In this document: positions 12,380 to 24,699 of the stretch, piece by piece
Layout of the letters: each line of letters starts with the position of its first letter
How positions within the stretch are numbered: position 1 is the first letter of the stretch
Assembly: GCA_037179335.1 (NCBI GenBank)
Contig: JAKZHN010000001.1
Location: 186,001-250,000, forward strand
Length of the DNA: 64,000 nucleotides
DNA from: Cyclaneusma minus
Lineage: Eukaryota > Ascomycota > Leotiomycetes > Marthamycetales > Marthamycetaceae
Reading direction: 5' to 3'
Notes under the pieces: generated by a model
What the model was told of the DNA's origin: nothing
The model's input: only the letters and a program-made list of their open reading frames with translations
The model's database searches: none
Program-made: the position numbers and the translations under genes

Positions 12380-13528
12380 GTAGGTTGATGAGTTGATGGG
12401 GTGGGATGGTGGTGATGATGATGGGACTTGACTTGCACACGCGCTGTTTTTCTGAGCGTTTTTGGTCTGGGATGATACCTCTCGGTGTACTTTGTAATGG
12501 GATAACGTATGGGATGACTGACAGAGCAGTGGGACAACGGAGCAGTAGGATGATTTTGGTTATTTCGGAAACACATATCGGACACTCGTTTTGACATTTA
12601 ATAATTTTCTTTTGTTCAAAGGTCAAAGCCAGCGATCGCGCATTCAATTATACCAACCTGGTATTTAGTCATAATAGCAACACCAAACGAGATTTATACC
12701 ACCGACAATTCCAAGTCCCATCTCACTCATGCTTGTCACTTTGTCCAAAGTCCCCGTTTTCAAAAAATGTCTCCCAGGTTGCGAGCTCCTCACTCCGTCA
12801 AGTCGTTCTGTCGGTTGATTCACAACACGCTTGGTCCAGTCTCACCTCAGAAGACTTCGTCACTGCCGAGTCTCTTTGGCGACCAAAATCCAACCCTCAA
12901 CAAATCGCTCGCTTTGCGTTTTCATACCGACTAGTGCCTTTATATAGGTACGCTCTGCTTGCAAAAAAAGCCAATTTTGTTGCACCTCGGACGAGAAAAC
13001 CACGCCACACATCAAAACGCGTCAAATAATCTCAGGATTCTGATTACATAGGTCTTATAAGCAGCAGAATGTCATTGAAAGATCTCGACTTCATTTTCCG
13101 TTTTGGGGGGTTCCCCCACCCCCCCCGGAAATGGAGGGAGAAAATGCGTGCCGCTCGACTAGCCTTCATACAAGGTCCAGCAACAGCCCCTCTCTCCCCC
13201 ACCCCGAAAAACAGCTCAGCGCCACGGTGCTTCCGTCCATCTCTTCGCCATCATCTTCGATCAAATTACGTATATCAACCTCTCTCTGCCTTCCTTCCTT
13301 GCCGACCCCACAACCCCCTCGCAGCACGAGCCTCAAGCTGCCTCCTCGTCACATCAACATCCATCCCAATCCCCACCACCCCCACAAAAATAACACATCG
13401 CGAGGGCCACCAGCTCAAACAATGTCGTCGCACCCCGCGAGCCCGCAGGGCGAGTGATTCCCGAAGTGCGAGCCTTCCACATCGACCCTCATCCCTCCAT
13501 CCTGCTAAGCTTCTCGCACTACTCCTCA
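12380..13528. other. Intergenic, one orphan TATA box
   Basis: No gene is supported here. A minus-strand TATATAAAG lies at 12939-12948 (plus: CTTTATATAGGTACG), close in sequence to the TATA region at 28607 in array 2B, but I see no clear iterons beside it. A C-rich tract sits at about 13106-13126. The ORFs at 13.07-13.59 kb are low-complexity Pro/Ser/His products of pyrimidine-rich DNA. Confidence 0.4.
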
Positions 13529-13861
13529 TCAGCAATTTTTTAACTTGTTCCGTACCTTTCTCAAAACATTTCTTATTCCTATGGTGTTGATGGTATTCAA
13601 TCGGCCAAAGAAAGCATCTGTTTCTGCGAGGAAAGCTAAGACGGCGGGTTTGAGCGAGTTGATGGAATTTAGGGATGTAGAGAGTAAGGTGCCCCGGGAG
13701 GCGAGGGTGGTAGGGGGCTGTGTAGGCTGGGAAGCAGAGTGGACGAGAGGCGGTGCGTGGTAGAGATCCTGAGGTTGGGCTTGGGACACGGGGTTTTGGG
13801 GATGGGGGTGGAGCTGCTGGAGGGGAAGTGGCCATGGCTGTGGGTATTGGGGGAGGCTCAT
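13529..13861 (-). CDS. Hypothetical 110-aa protein
   Basis: I do not recognise this protein. It has an ATG start and a Pro/Gln/His-rich N-terminal half (MSLPQYPQPWPLPLQQLHPH). The C-terminal half is more structured and amphipathic (KPAVLAFLAETDAFFGRLNT then a basic RNVLRKVRNKLKNC tail). A competing frame on the same strand (13275-13949) is longer but reads as low-complexity text. No intron signals or neighbours help. It may be real or a chance ORF. Confidence 0.28.
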   Translation of the reverse strand: MSLPQYPQPWPLPLQQLHPHPQNPVSQAQPQDLYHAPPLVHSASQPTQPPTTLASRGTLLSTSLNSINSLKPAVLAFLAETDAFFGRLNTINTIGIRNVLRKVRNKLKNC

Positions 13862-14068
13862 GGCGAGACTGGGAGGGTTTCGAATGATGTAGTCGTGAAT
13901 TGATGACAGGTTGGATTTGGAGTCGCCGGAACGTATTGTGTGATTTCAAAATGGTCGGGCAGAAGGGATGAACAAGTTTCGCAGTGAAAACTTGAGAGAG
14001 TTTGGAATGATTCGGTAGACGGGCAAATGCGGTATGTAGGCTAGCAAGTCTTGCAAATGAAGCAGGTG

Positions 14069-14085
14069 TTTTTTTTTTTTTTTTT
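14069..14085. repeat. Homopolymer tract, 17 T
   Basis: An uninterrupted run of 17 T lies in the 13.9-14.6 kb gap, where I see no gene. Confidence 0.9.
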
Positions 14086-14591
14086 CTGGAGATGTAGGCA
14101 ACGGGGTCTGCCTTCGGTGTGTGGTGTTGGTTGGGCGTCGCCTCGTGAGGCTTCGCCCAGGTGTGCAGCCTCGATTCTCGATGAAAATGCGGCGCGCACC
14201 AATGACACGAATTTTGGGGATAGAATTATGACAGCCTCGTTGGGTAGGGATATGAATGTGTGAATTCATATCTGGATCGTGTTCGTACTATGCAACCGGG
14301 CAGTTTCGAGCACACTTACCTGATGAACCACCAGCAGTTCTCGAATCTTTTCTGGTAGTACTCGGGCCCCAAGCTGCAGGCGGATTTTTTTGGATGAACT
14401 TCCATCCAAAATCGACCAAATTCATCACCATGTAGACATCAATACCTGCATGTATCATCACAGCCTCATGTCGAATCTGCCGATAGGCATATAGTTCAAT
14501 ACCCTGCTAGGCAGCTGGTCGTAACCACTGGCACTTCCGTCTCGACACTTCACAGCCTCACAACCGCTCCAGTCCATTCACCCTTCAGACC

Positions 14592-15149
14592 TCACACCTT
14601 CTTCCCCTCCACCTTCTTCACCACCCTCTTCTCCGGAAACCCAACCCCCAGCAAGAAAGCAATCCTCATGGCCGCGCCCAAATACACAAACCCCACATTC
14701 CCCCAATCCATCTTATTCCAAGCGCCCACATTGTAGTAAACCTCCAATCCTTTTGGCGCCACGGAATAAAGATGGCCGAAATCTGCAATCAAAAGCCCAA
14801 CCAGCAGCACTCGCCATACCTTGAGGTCTGCGGTTGCACGCAACACCAAAGCCTCATTCAGCGCGAACAGCAAATACAAGTTCGCGAGCTGCGTCAGGAC
14901 GATGGATGAGCTGACGGGCAGATAGTCGGGCGTGGGCGCGGAAGGTAAGTGAGTTAGGGCGAGGTAGGTGGAAGGCAGGAAATGGGCGTAGAAAGCACCG
15001 AGGAGGGCGGAGAGGGGCTCGATGGTGAGGAAGAAGAGGCGGTAGGGCCAGGGGAGGACGAAGCCTGTCTGTGCCTGGCGGGGCTGGGGGATGGCTCGGG
15101 CGGTGCTGGCGGGCGGAGCGGGGGCGGGGGCGGAACTGGAAGACGCCAT
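14592..15149 (-). CDS. Four-helix integral membrane protein, DUF7704 type
   Basis: This is a small fungal membrane protein of unknown activity. I chose the ATG at 15149 (MASSSSAPAPAPP) rather than the upstream in-frame start at 15296, because the family begins with a short Ala/Pro-rich tail; this gives 185 residues. Four hydrophobic segments are visible: around the signature PYRLFFLTIEPLSALLGAFY, SSSIVLTQLANLYLLFALNE, KVWRVLLVGLLIADFGHLYS and NVGFVYLGAAMRIAFLLGVG. It ends in a basic tail (EKRVVKKVEGKKV). The Y-R-L-F-F-x-x-I-E-P motif and four-helix layout fit what I recall of the DUF7704 family. There is no intron. It is convergent with nothing and is separated by 1.3 kb from the F-box gene on the other strand. 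Confidence 0.75.
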   Translation of the reverse strand: MASSSSAPAPAPPASTARAIPQPRQAQTGFVLPWPYRLFFLTIEPLSALLGAFYAHFLPSTYLALTHLPSAPTPDYLPVSSSIVLTQLANLYLLFALNEALVLRATADLKVWRVLLVGLLIADFGHLYSVAPKGLEVYYNVGAWNKMDWGNVGFVYLGAAMRIAFLLGVGFPEKRVVKKVEGKKV

Positions 15150-16471
15150 ATGGGGCTGTGCCGCTGCGGGTTGACTGGAGTTGGGGAATCTGGGGAAGGT
15201 TAGCGGATCCGTGTAGCATAGGGTTGATGTAAGATGCCCAATCAGGCTGACTGGGCATGATTTCCTGAAGATCAGGGGAATTAGGATTGAGGACAAGCGA
15301 AAAATAATATTGTGGCGTAGTATTTTGCCATGACTGGTACTAGGGGATAGTCAGGGACAATGATGTTCAGGGACCAGAAGCGTTAGGAAATCGGAAGATC
15401 TCAATCCGCCCGCAACGCTGTCTTAGGACTAAATTTCGGGATGGCCGAACGTGGTATCCGGGAAAAGTCTCGCGGTACTTAACCATGGATCTCGAGGGTC
15501 AGGTAAGTGGTAAGAGCTACTCGAAAATCTGGGGAAAGGGGCGTGCAGCGAGATGAATCATGGACTACACGTGGATGGCATGGCGATGCGAGAAATGCGG
15601 AAATGGAAATGCAAATTACCTGTGGAATGGCCAATGAGAATTGTGCTGCTCCAGGCAATTTAATCTGACCTTTCGACGGCGAGTAAGAAAGTTGTTCAGG
15701 TTTGTCAGGTTTGTTGTTTTCGGCAGCGACAAGGCGTTTGTTGATGCAGATCCTTCACCGCGGATGCGACTTGAATCGGCCTAAGGCCTAAGTACCTAAG
15801 CTAAGGAGGTTGCCGGCGGCGCCTGAATCCGCTCCCCCAGTTTCGTCATTTCTTCGCCAAAATGTTTTGGGGGCCTCTTAGCCGCTTCCTTCGCCTCTCG
15901 CCGAACCTCAGCCCTGACTAAACGACTGCATTCCTCCTGTTACCGTGGTAGGGAGCCAGCGACGGCGGCGCAAGACTGCAGCAGTCGGGCATCTAGGCTG
16001 AGCCAATCTCACCACGAAACTCACTACCACGAACCTGGAGCGGGTTATCCGACGTGATACAGCCGCCCCGAAAAGCCAGACCGACTGTCCTTTCAGCTTG
16101 CGAGTCAACGTCTACCGAAGGCAGGGGAGTATATACCAAAGGGGTCCAGTGTTTGCTACGAGCATACACCCCCCCTTTCCCGTCTGCCAACGAATTGATG
16201 CTACGAAAACTTTCTAGCACTGTCCACTCTTTGCCACCACGAATCCGAAGAACACATCGACTATTGCCTTCCAGCCAGCAAAGCAACCCTATTTTCCCGA
16301 AATAAAGCACGTTCTCCCTGCTGCTCAGCGCTCAGATCTAGCCTCAAGCGCCAACTACCTTGCGCCATCTACCCCCTGATCGCGACGACGCCTCTCGGTC
16401 TAGAGAATCCTCTCGATCCAAAGAAATCCTATCGAAATCCTTAGAAATCTCTCAGTGCAAAGTGTGCCATC
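15150..16471. other. Divergent intergenic region
   Basis: This separates the minus-strand membrane protein from the plus-strand F-box/WD40 gene and so should hold both promoters. The last 250 bp before 16472 are C/T-rich and look like a transcribed leader. A GAGTATATACC TATA-like site lies at about 16128. I see no coding segment; the ORF pair at 15.9-16.3 kb has no coding character. Confidence 0.4.
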
Positions 16472-18598
16472 ATGGGCCGTGAATATACCAACAACATGAC
16501 GAATTACCACCCTCCTCACCATGCTGTCAGGGTCCTCGATGCCGCCGATATGCCATACCGCCCATCAGCCATCTCGCGCCCCCGAATGCAATCGTTTCCC
16601 GCCGACCACGAAGAGCATATGCTGGAACGCTTTAGGTCGCTTCACATTTCCGACAATACCACGGTAACGAGCGAAGACGGCAGATCCAATACCACAACCG
16701 CGGTTGAAGATGAGAGGCCAGGCGGCTTAAAGAGTTTCCTGAAGCGCGCCTCTTCCACCCTCAAAGCACGAGCCGTGAGACCTCGACGACATTCACATTC
16801 GACTGCTGCCTTTTCCGATCAGGATGCGTCCGAATATCGTCCGTCGACCAGCTCTACTTCTACGTGGCATCGCTTGCGCCAGGCGACCAGCTTCAAACAC
16901 GCAAAATTGTCGACCTCTGGTTTTGAATCTGCCATTGGCCTTCACCACTCTCCAGATGAAATCATGGCCCCAATTCCAGGACGCAACGGACCTCCCACGA
17001 TCCCCGAATTCGGCGGCGCAGCTGCGCGAGCCACTGCTGCCCTTCAAAACGAATATTTCAGTCGATCTCAATTCCTCTTCAATGTAGAAGACGGCCAAAA
17101 TGACGGCGAAAGCGGTGTTGGCATCGCCGTCACCACAGGTTCACCCTTCGTCCTCTCTCCTCCCACCGAAGCTACGATCAGCAAAATCGACTTCATCAAG
17201 GAGCTCCCTGCCGAACTCGCAATTCAGATTCTCGGCCACTTGGACTACCAAGGTCTCAGTGCTGCTTCGTTGGTGTCGCATGAGTGGTACCGCACGGTGC
17301 AGTCGAACCACATTTGGCGCGAAAGCTTCTACAGAGAGAGGACTGGGACTTATGCTACTGGTGCGCCAATTGTGCCGGGAAGCGGACTGGGCATTCCGGC
17401 GCCGGGACCGAAGAGCGATTTCAAGGCTATGTACAAGGCGCATCAGAGGCTGGATCAGGCATGGGCAACGGGCAAGGCGCAGTCGGTTTGGCTTAATGGA
17501 CATCTGGACAGCATCTACTGTGTGCAATTCGACGAGTAAGTATTATATTCGCAGTATCCTTTCTTTTAGCACGAAATGGGTGGTTCTCATACTGCCATAT
17601 CTTCATGCTGCACACCTCACTAACACAACCACCTCATCAGGTCCAAAATCATAACCGGCTCCCGCGACAAGACCATCCGCATCTGGGATATGCACACCTA
17701 CGCTTGCACACTTGTCATCGGCCCCCCAGACGTAATCCACGATCCTACCCTCATGACCTCCGACGACGGCACCCCCACCCACTACGCCATCCTCAACGAC
17801 CAGTCGCAACTCATCCACCCACCCCCGCGCACCATCTCCTACCCCCTCTACCACAACGCCTCCATTCTCTGTCTCCAATACGACGACACCATTCTCGTAA
17901 CCGGCTCGTCCGACGGCACCGCCATCGTCTACAACATCGCCGACAACTACCGTCCCATCCGCCGCCTCGTGCACCACTCCGCCGCAGTTCTCGACTTGTC
18001 TTTCGACGACCACTACATTACCACCTGCTCCAAAGACGCTACCGTGTGTATCTGGGACCGGGCTACTGGTGTCATGTTGAGGCAGTTGAAAGGCCATCAG
18101 GGACCTGTCAATGCGATCCAAATGCGCGGCAACACAATCGTTTCCTGCTCCGGCGATTTCCGCGTCAAGCTCTGGAACGTTGACAGCGGAAAAAACATCC
18201 GCGAATTCCCTGGCCACACCAAAGGCCTCGCCTGCTCCCAATTCTCGGACGATTCGCGCCTCATCGCGTCAGCAGGCAACGACCGTCTCATCAGAATCTG
18301 GGATGCCAATACGGGTGAATGTCTCAAGAAGATTACTGCGCACCAGGATTTGGTGCGCAGTTTGCATATTGATTCAGTCAGTGGCAGACTGGTTAGTGGA
18401 TCCTATGATAGGGATATCAAGGTCTTTGATATGGAGACGGGGAGGTCCTTGCTGGAATTTCCGAAGTGGCATGGGAGTTGGGTGCTCAGTGCGAAGAGCG
18501 ATTATCGACGCATTGTGAGTACGGGGCAGGAACCGAAGATTCTGATTATTGATTTTGGGGGTGGGGTGGAGGGGGTGGAGATGCTCGAGAGCGTCTGA
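16472..18598 (+). CDS. F-box and WD40-repeat protein, two exons
   Basis: This is a likely substrate receptor of an SCF ubiquitin ligase: the F-box would bind Skp1 and the WD40 propeller the target. The exons are 16472-17535 and 17641-18598, giving 673 residues; the 105-nt intron (GTAAGT...TCATCAG) splits a Glu codon between the first two WD-like strands. Residues 1-235 are disordered, Ser/Thr-rich and basic (KSFLKRASSTLKARAVRPRR). The F-box is about residues 238-285 (IDFIKELPAELAIQILGHL ... SLVSHEWYRTVQSNHIWRE). The repeats start at WLNGHLDSIYCVQF and include GSRDKTIRIWD, GSSDGTAIVYN, CSKDATVCIWD, CSGDFRVKLWN, AGNDRLIRIWD and GSYDRDIKVFD. Length and order fit fungal Fbxw proteins; the specific orthologue and substrate are unknown. 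Confidence 0.93.
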
Positions 18599-19440
18599 TA
18601 TCACCAAAAGAAATGGTGATGTTTAGGGGGAATGGGGCAGGGGTGATGATGATGAGGCGATGATGATGAGATGGACGATGGCGCGATGGCTTGACGTTGA
18701 TGCGGAGTTTACTTTATTTGTTTCTTTCCTGCGTTGCATTCTCTTCTTCTAGGTACATACGACTCATCTCTTCATGGGGAGCGATTCATTCTAGAGGAGG
18801 ACGCATGGCTTGGTGCTTTTATGCTTTTTACATCAGCGGCGGAGTTTCATGGGGGGCATCTTCAGTGTGGGACTATGTTGGGGAGCGGAGTCCTTTTTGA
18901 TATTTCGTGCTAATGCTGAGGAACGGTGGTGAATATGGCGTTGAAATCAAAAGGGGGATCTCTGAGGATTGGGCGGACGGACTATGGTGGACTGGGTGCA
19001 ATGGATGAGGCTACTAAATGGTGCTTTGCGTACCGGTGGTTAATGAGCGATGGATGGTAATACGGAGCAAGCGAGCAAGGCAAGAAGCGGTGATATTGCT
19101 TAGGAATATGGATGATCTTTTGCTGCTAAGTGGAACGGTTGCTGATGTTGGGTGATTGTGAATGTGAACTGCGTGGCCGGTCAACTCCATAAAATGTTAG
19201 CACAATTTCAGAACTACGGAGACTGCTGGATGCTGAGGCATGAAGACACGTCCTTCTCTATCCTTGCCCACACTAATTCGGACTACATGCTCGAAAGAAA
19301 AGACTTCTGGGTACAGATTATGCCAGGGCTCCAGCAGGGTTGCTTATCGCACATCCACATAACCACCAACACGCCCTTGCCCAGTGAATGAGAAGGAGTT
19401 TGTTGAGTCCTAGAGCCGCTGATGAGATGGAGTGGTTCAG
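18599..19440. other. Intergenic, F-box gene 3' flank
   Basis: No coding segment is supported. The DNA just after the stop is G-rich with ATGATG repeats. Recognisable array units begin near 19.45 kb. Confidence 0.4.
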
Positions 19441-19449
19441 TGTCTCATC

Positions 19450-22400
19450 ATCCAGTCGAAAGGGCTGAATCTCTGTTGGAGGTTAGGCAGTCTGCTATCG
19501 AACAGGGAGGCCTGGCGGTACTGGTAATTTGATGTGGAAACGAACAAGTGCTATTAAGCGCAAAAGCTGGCTGGACTGTGTCACGTGGCGAAGAGTCGAT
19601 TTGGAAACTGGGGAGCATATAAAGAACATGAAACTCCCACTTTGGAAAACCAACGCACGTTTTCAACCCAGTCGAAACTTATGTGCATGCGAGCAAAGAC
19701 TGTATAAACTCCTTGGGCTTCTCGGCAACGATAGAGAAGTCATGAAAAGAGGTTCGATGACAACTTGCAGCTTTTGGTCGGGGGAGTTTAGCGTTCGGAT
19801 TGCGTGGGGCTGTGTTTTGTCATCCAGCTTGGCTAAGTGTTCCATGTCAGGGACACAGACTGCTGTCGGAGGGTGACTTCTCCTGGTGATATATTGATGC
19901 TTTTTTTGCAAGTTTGCCCGCTGGGATGGTTGGATTGAGTCACGTGCTGGAAGCTAGGAATTGGAAGCTGGGAGGTATATAAAAGCCATAAGAATCCAAC
20001 CTAGGAGAGCCATCTGCATCTCAGAATCTGGGAAGACATTAGGAGCCACGTGCGTGGAGGTTGGCGGCTGCCGTATACACCGCAAGTCTTGAAGTTGTTT
20101 GGAGATTGGAATGATTCGAGAATAATTGGTATGGTATGGTTGGGAGCTAGTTACGGCTCGATTATGCGATGATGGTGCCGGGGTACTGTTCGGGGAGGTG
20201 GACTGCTGTCGAACGAATACTTGTGCTGATGGCATATTGTTGTTCCTTCCTAAGTTTGCTTGAGCTAGAGCATTTAGACTGAGTCACGTATTAGACCACA
20301 GGAATAGGGAAGTGGGAAGTATATAAAGACCATGAGACGCCCACGTTAGGAAGTCAACGACTTAGAAAGACCACATTCGAGAGCACGTGCTTCAAGGTTG
20401 CCGACCTGTGGATACGCTGATAGCCTAGGTAGAAGCTAGCTGGAGACTGGTAGGGATTTAGGGACAACTGGAGTGGTATCGCTGGGAACTAGACACGGCC
20501 TGATTCTGTGACATACATGGCTTTGCCTAGCTACTGTCGAGCATGTAGACTGCTGTCGAATGAGGACTTTTTGGTTGAGGTATGTTCCAAGTTACCTCGA
20601 GCCAGTCGGGCTGAGTCGCGTGTCGTAATTCAGGGATTGGAACAGCGAAGTATATAAAGACCATCAGACTGCCACTTTGGAAAATCATCGACATGACAGT
20701 TCACAGAATCCTGACACGGCTAATGGACGCCAACGAGGTACAAGAGGACATGTGCTTGAGAGTTGGCCATTTCTGGATACACGACAAGTCTTAAGCTATC
20801 TAGAAACTGGTAGGGATTCGAGAACAACTAGTATGCTTTCGTTGGAAATCTGTCAAGGCCTGATTCTGTGATATACCTGGCTTTGCCCAGGTACTGTGGG
20901 GGGTGTAGACTGCTGTCGAATCGTGCATGCTGGCCGAATATTAATGCTGCTGCGTCTTCCAAGTGCCATTGAGCGCAGAGCTGATTGGGCTGAATCACGT
21001 GCCGAAACCCAGGATTCGGAAACTGGGAAGTATATAAGGACCATGAAACCATCTTTGGAAAAGCATTCACAAAAGCATTCACAAAGAATTACACAGGGGT
21101 TGGGCACGCGTTTCGAAGTTCTCGACTCCTGGATAAGGTACGACAAGCCTTGAAGACATCTGGAAGGAGTCGAAGACAACTCGCATTGTTGGGAACTCGG
21201 TAAGTACGGCCACATTCCACGACATTGCTGACTTTAAAAAGTATTGTTAGGGAGGAGATCTGCTGTCGGATGGGGATTTCTCGTCCATGCTTCAAGTTAC
21301 CACGAGCTAGCTTGGTAGGAGTCACGTGCCGAAATCCAGGAAATGGAAATTGGTGAGTATATAAGGACCGTCAGACTCGCACTTCAGAAAGCCATCCACA
21401 CAATTACCGAGACCGTCGTCCATTCTTGCAAGCTGATAATTTTGGATACACCACATGACTTGAGGATATTGGGGCTTGAGGATAACTCAATGGCTGGAAA
21501 CTATGTACGGCTCGATTAGGATTCATTGACATGCCTTAGGCTTCACCCGAGTACTGTCGATGAATGAAAGTACTGTCTGATGGATCCTCTAGTGCAGATT
21601 TTTCTTGCTTTCCTGAATTTGACAAGCACTAGACTGAGCTGAGTTACAAGCAAAGTTTTCAAGTTTTACCACCCTGGTCTTTTGAGAGCTGGGGGGCTCT
21701 AGCTATAAGAAGGAGACGAGTCTACCCAATTTTGAAAGACATGAACCCAAATGCCTAACCAGTCGATAAACCTCCGTGCATGAAACTGAGAGTGGACTAC
21801 TTCTGCATACACCACAAGTCTCAAGGGCCAAGGCTAGCTATCTAGAAGAATACGAGAACAACCTCCGTGGTCGGGAACCCAGCATAGCCAAATTGCGTAA
21901 CATACAACATTGCTTGGGTATTTTATTTTTCGGTGAACGAAACAACTGTCGGATAGATCTTCTAGTGCTGATGGTTTCTGCCTTGCCCTTGCTGAACTTC
22001 TTCTGAACTGGGTTGAGTCACGAGCAAGGATCTTGACTTCCCCAACCTCTTGATCTCCAAGAACCTGATAAGCTTCAGCTATATAAGGGTCATGATTCTC
22101 CCCATCTTGAAGTAAGCCCAAACAAAAAAAATAACATTTCTCATGGGATTCTTTCCAGAAGTCCGCCACTTGGTTCCTCTATTAAAATTCACGAGGGGAC
22201 GTGAATGTACCTATCTGGAATAATTCTTGCGTGAGTGACTGGCATAGTTGGAAACCTGGAATTACCCATTCCATGGTGCACACCTTCGCTTAGATACCTG
22301 CTGTCGGTTAAAGAAATTATTGTCGGACTGATCTTCTGATGCTGGTTGTTCTTGATGTTCTGGATTTCTTACAGACTGAACTGGTTCAGGAGCTAGCATC

Positions 22401-24060
22401 TTTGTTTCTAAATTCTCTGAACTGGGAAACTTTAGCTATAAAAAGACCACTTACCTGCCCACCTTTGAAAAGCAACCCACAGAGGACAGTTATCATTGAA
22501 GCAAGACGACGGAGTCTTTTCAAAAGCCAGACTCTTTGCTCTTCTCTGAGCTCTTTGAGGAATAAGGAAACCATAGTCACCAAGGAAAATTTGGCGGCAT
22601 GATGTGTCTCAAAATCCTTGGTAAACATGGCACCCTCACTTCTTCTATTCCAGCAAAAGAGGCGATGTCGACGGTACTGCCTGTTGTCGGACGGATGTTC
22701 CCGTGCTGGTCGTTCTCCCTTTTTCTGGATTTGTCAGGGACTGGATTGAGTCACATGATAAAAGACAGCATCTTGATATTCAGGTGCCTGGGAAGCTTCA
22801 GCCTCCAGCTATAAAAAGGTCACTTTCTACTCCCCTTGGAAGGCCAACCCAAGACTAAACGCGAGACGCTGCCATGGAGTCCGTATCGAAGTCCGGGGCT
22901 TTGCTTGTTCCTGGACGCTTCGAGATCTAAGGAAATAATTCCAGTCACCAAACGAAACTCGAGGGTCTTTTGCTTGTTAAGTAACATGGAATTCTAACCT
23001 TTTTCTGGCCAAACAAAGAGAGATGCTGTCGATGATACTGCCTACTGTTGAATGGACCTTGCAATTCACACATCCTCACTGTTAGCGCCGATGCTCGCAC
23101 GTTAGAGATTGCGTCGCAGCATGAGTTGTGGCTTTTGGAAGCAACGTGAGTCTCAGAAAACCCAGATTCAAGAAATATTTGTATTGGTTCGGGTCGTGAC
23201 ATGGTGATCCGTGGTTGAAGGTAGTCACTGTCACTGGGGTAGGTCGCTGTCGAACGAGCAAGCTGATGGTTTCATGTTACCTTCTTTCACGATAATGTCC
23301 AGGACCTGATTCTTCATGCGTAAAAGTCGTAGTCCTCAGCTATATATAGACCATAAACTCCTTCCTTCGAAGAGCCATCCACAGGTTGTCCGCACTGTCG
23401 CAAGACGTGCTCGAAAGCTGGATTGGGCAAAGAGATGAATAAATTGCTGGAATTCACAGCCACCGTATGCGGGTGAGTATAGAGGATTAGTATCGCTGGC
23501 TGCTACATGCTCGCTTGCCGCCATGAGGTAGCACTGATGTCGTTGGGTCGTGGACACTCGCGGGTCTACTGTTGGAAGTTTGGGATGTGGCTTTCACCCG
23601 CTTACGTTGTCATGGGCTGGGCTGGGTCACGGGTCAATGACCCACAATCCAGAAGTTAGAATATCTTCAGGTATATAAAGGCGGCGATCTGCTGTTTAGA
23701 CAACCAAGCCACAGAAGATTCTGACAATGCCGAAAGGGTGAGGTCCGGAGACAGGGAATCGGACGAGAGGATGGTCGAGGATGATAAAAATTCTCTAGAC
23801 AAGTTGGGAGCAAGTTTCGTGGGAGTTGGCATTTTGAAAATGAAGCCCCGGTGCTCTGCTGTCGTTGCTGATTGCGGCTGCCGAGGTGAGGTTGCGCAGA
23901 GGGTTCGGTAAATACTTGCTGTCGCGCTTGAACTGTCTGCAGGAATCTTGATGGTCTTGCTAACCTGGAAGTCTTGTAAGGTGGGCAAACCTCAGTCATC
24001 GGTTTTGCACCATCTTGATTTCACAACTCCGATAGAATAATCAGCTGAGTCCTATTCTTC
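19450..24060 (+). repeat. Array 2A: tandem promoter-like units, plus orientation
   Basis: About twelve units with plus-strand TATA boxes near 19616, 19976, 20320, 20651, 21031, 21358, 21703, 22079, 22437, 22810, 23340 and 23672; the period is 327-380 bp except one gap of 530. Three modules precede the TATA. CTGCTGTCGAA-type elements lie about 115 bp upstream. TGAGTCACGTG follows; CACGTG starts 34-35 bp before the TATA in five of the first six units. The TATA itself typically reads AGTATATAAAGACCATGA. Bodies share patches such as CACAAGTCTTGAAG, GGATTCGAGAACAACT and CGGCCTGATTCTGTGA. One body contains a perfect CCTGG-CTTTG-CCAGG-type stem near 20876. From 21.7 kb on the E-box degrades (GTTACAAG, GTCACGAG, GTCACATG) and the TATA becomes AGCTATAAAAAG. 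No shared ORF. GTCACGTG also resembles the Cbf1/CDEI site; nothing else suggests a centromere. Confidence 0.82.
19941..19984 (+). promoter_or_regulatory. Representative array 2A core promoter
   Basis: GAGTCACGTGCTGG is followed after 35 bp by GGTATATAAAAG. The same E-box-to-TATA distance recurs at 19582/19616, 20285/20320 (CACGTA), 20996/21031 and 21323/21358. The bases between E-box and TATA are purine-rich and partly conserved (GAAA..CAGGA..GGAA). Confidence 0.7.
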
Positions 24061-24699
24061 GCTGCGTTCCTAGGTCATGGAGCCTAAGAAGCAAAGACAT
24101 CGCCTCGATAGACTCCGTATTTGCACCAACTTCGTTCTGTGTTCTTGCAGAAGCGGATACAGACTCAGCATGTTCAAAATTTATAGTAAATGCTCAAACG
24201 GACTGGGTAGGAATGATTCACCGTTGTGGAACATACCGCAGAATTTACAATGTTGCTTACATTCGTCATCTCTGTGTTTGCTTGCTGTCGATGCTTGAAC
24301 TTTGCGTCGTCCGTCACCAGATGTCACGAAGTTCCTTATCTCGGCTCTCAGCTCTACCATTCTCTTTTACTTGCCAAAGCCCCGCGGTACTTTCAAGAAT
24401 GCACAAGTTGTCGAAGTGAAGGAAGAGTGGGAAATATGCTGGCGCAAAAATGTCCTGTCGTTCCTTGGTCAATTCTCGCTGTGCCTCTCTGCTGTCGCTA
24501 CCTGAGGTTGCTGTCGCTAGCTCCAAGGATGTTTCAGGACAGAAGTCACGTCATTAGCTTGGATCCTAAAAGTAGCTTTGGAATTGCTCCAGAGCCTGGC
24601 GGAGGCACACAATCAACTGATTCTGGATCTGGCTGGTGGTCTTCGCTACACTACAGGCATACGTTGTAGGGCTGTGTTATATGAGCTGTGGAGAAGCAA

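Noticed and set aside
13069..13590. 173-aa and 108-aa plus-strand ORFs
   Set aside because: Pyrimidine-rich DNA read as Pro/Ser/His/Thr text with no domain; no start context or splice support.
19450..24060. Array 2A as centromere DNA, because GTCACGTG matches the CDEI/Cbf1 site
   Set aside because: No AT-rich core, housekeeping genes on both sides, and each site has a TATA at fixed distance, which fits promoters better.
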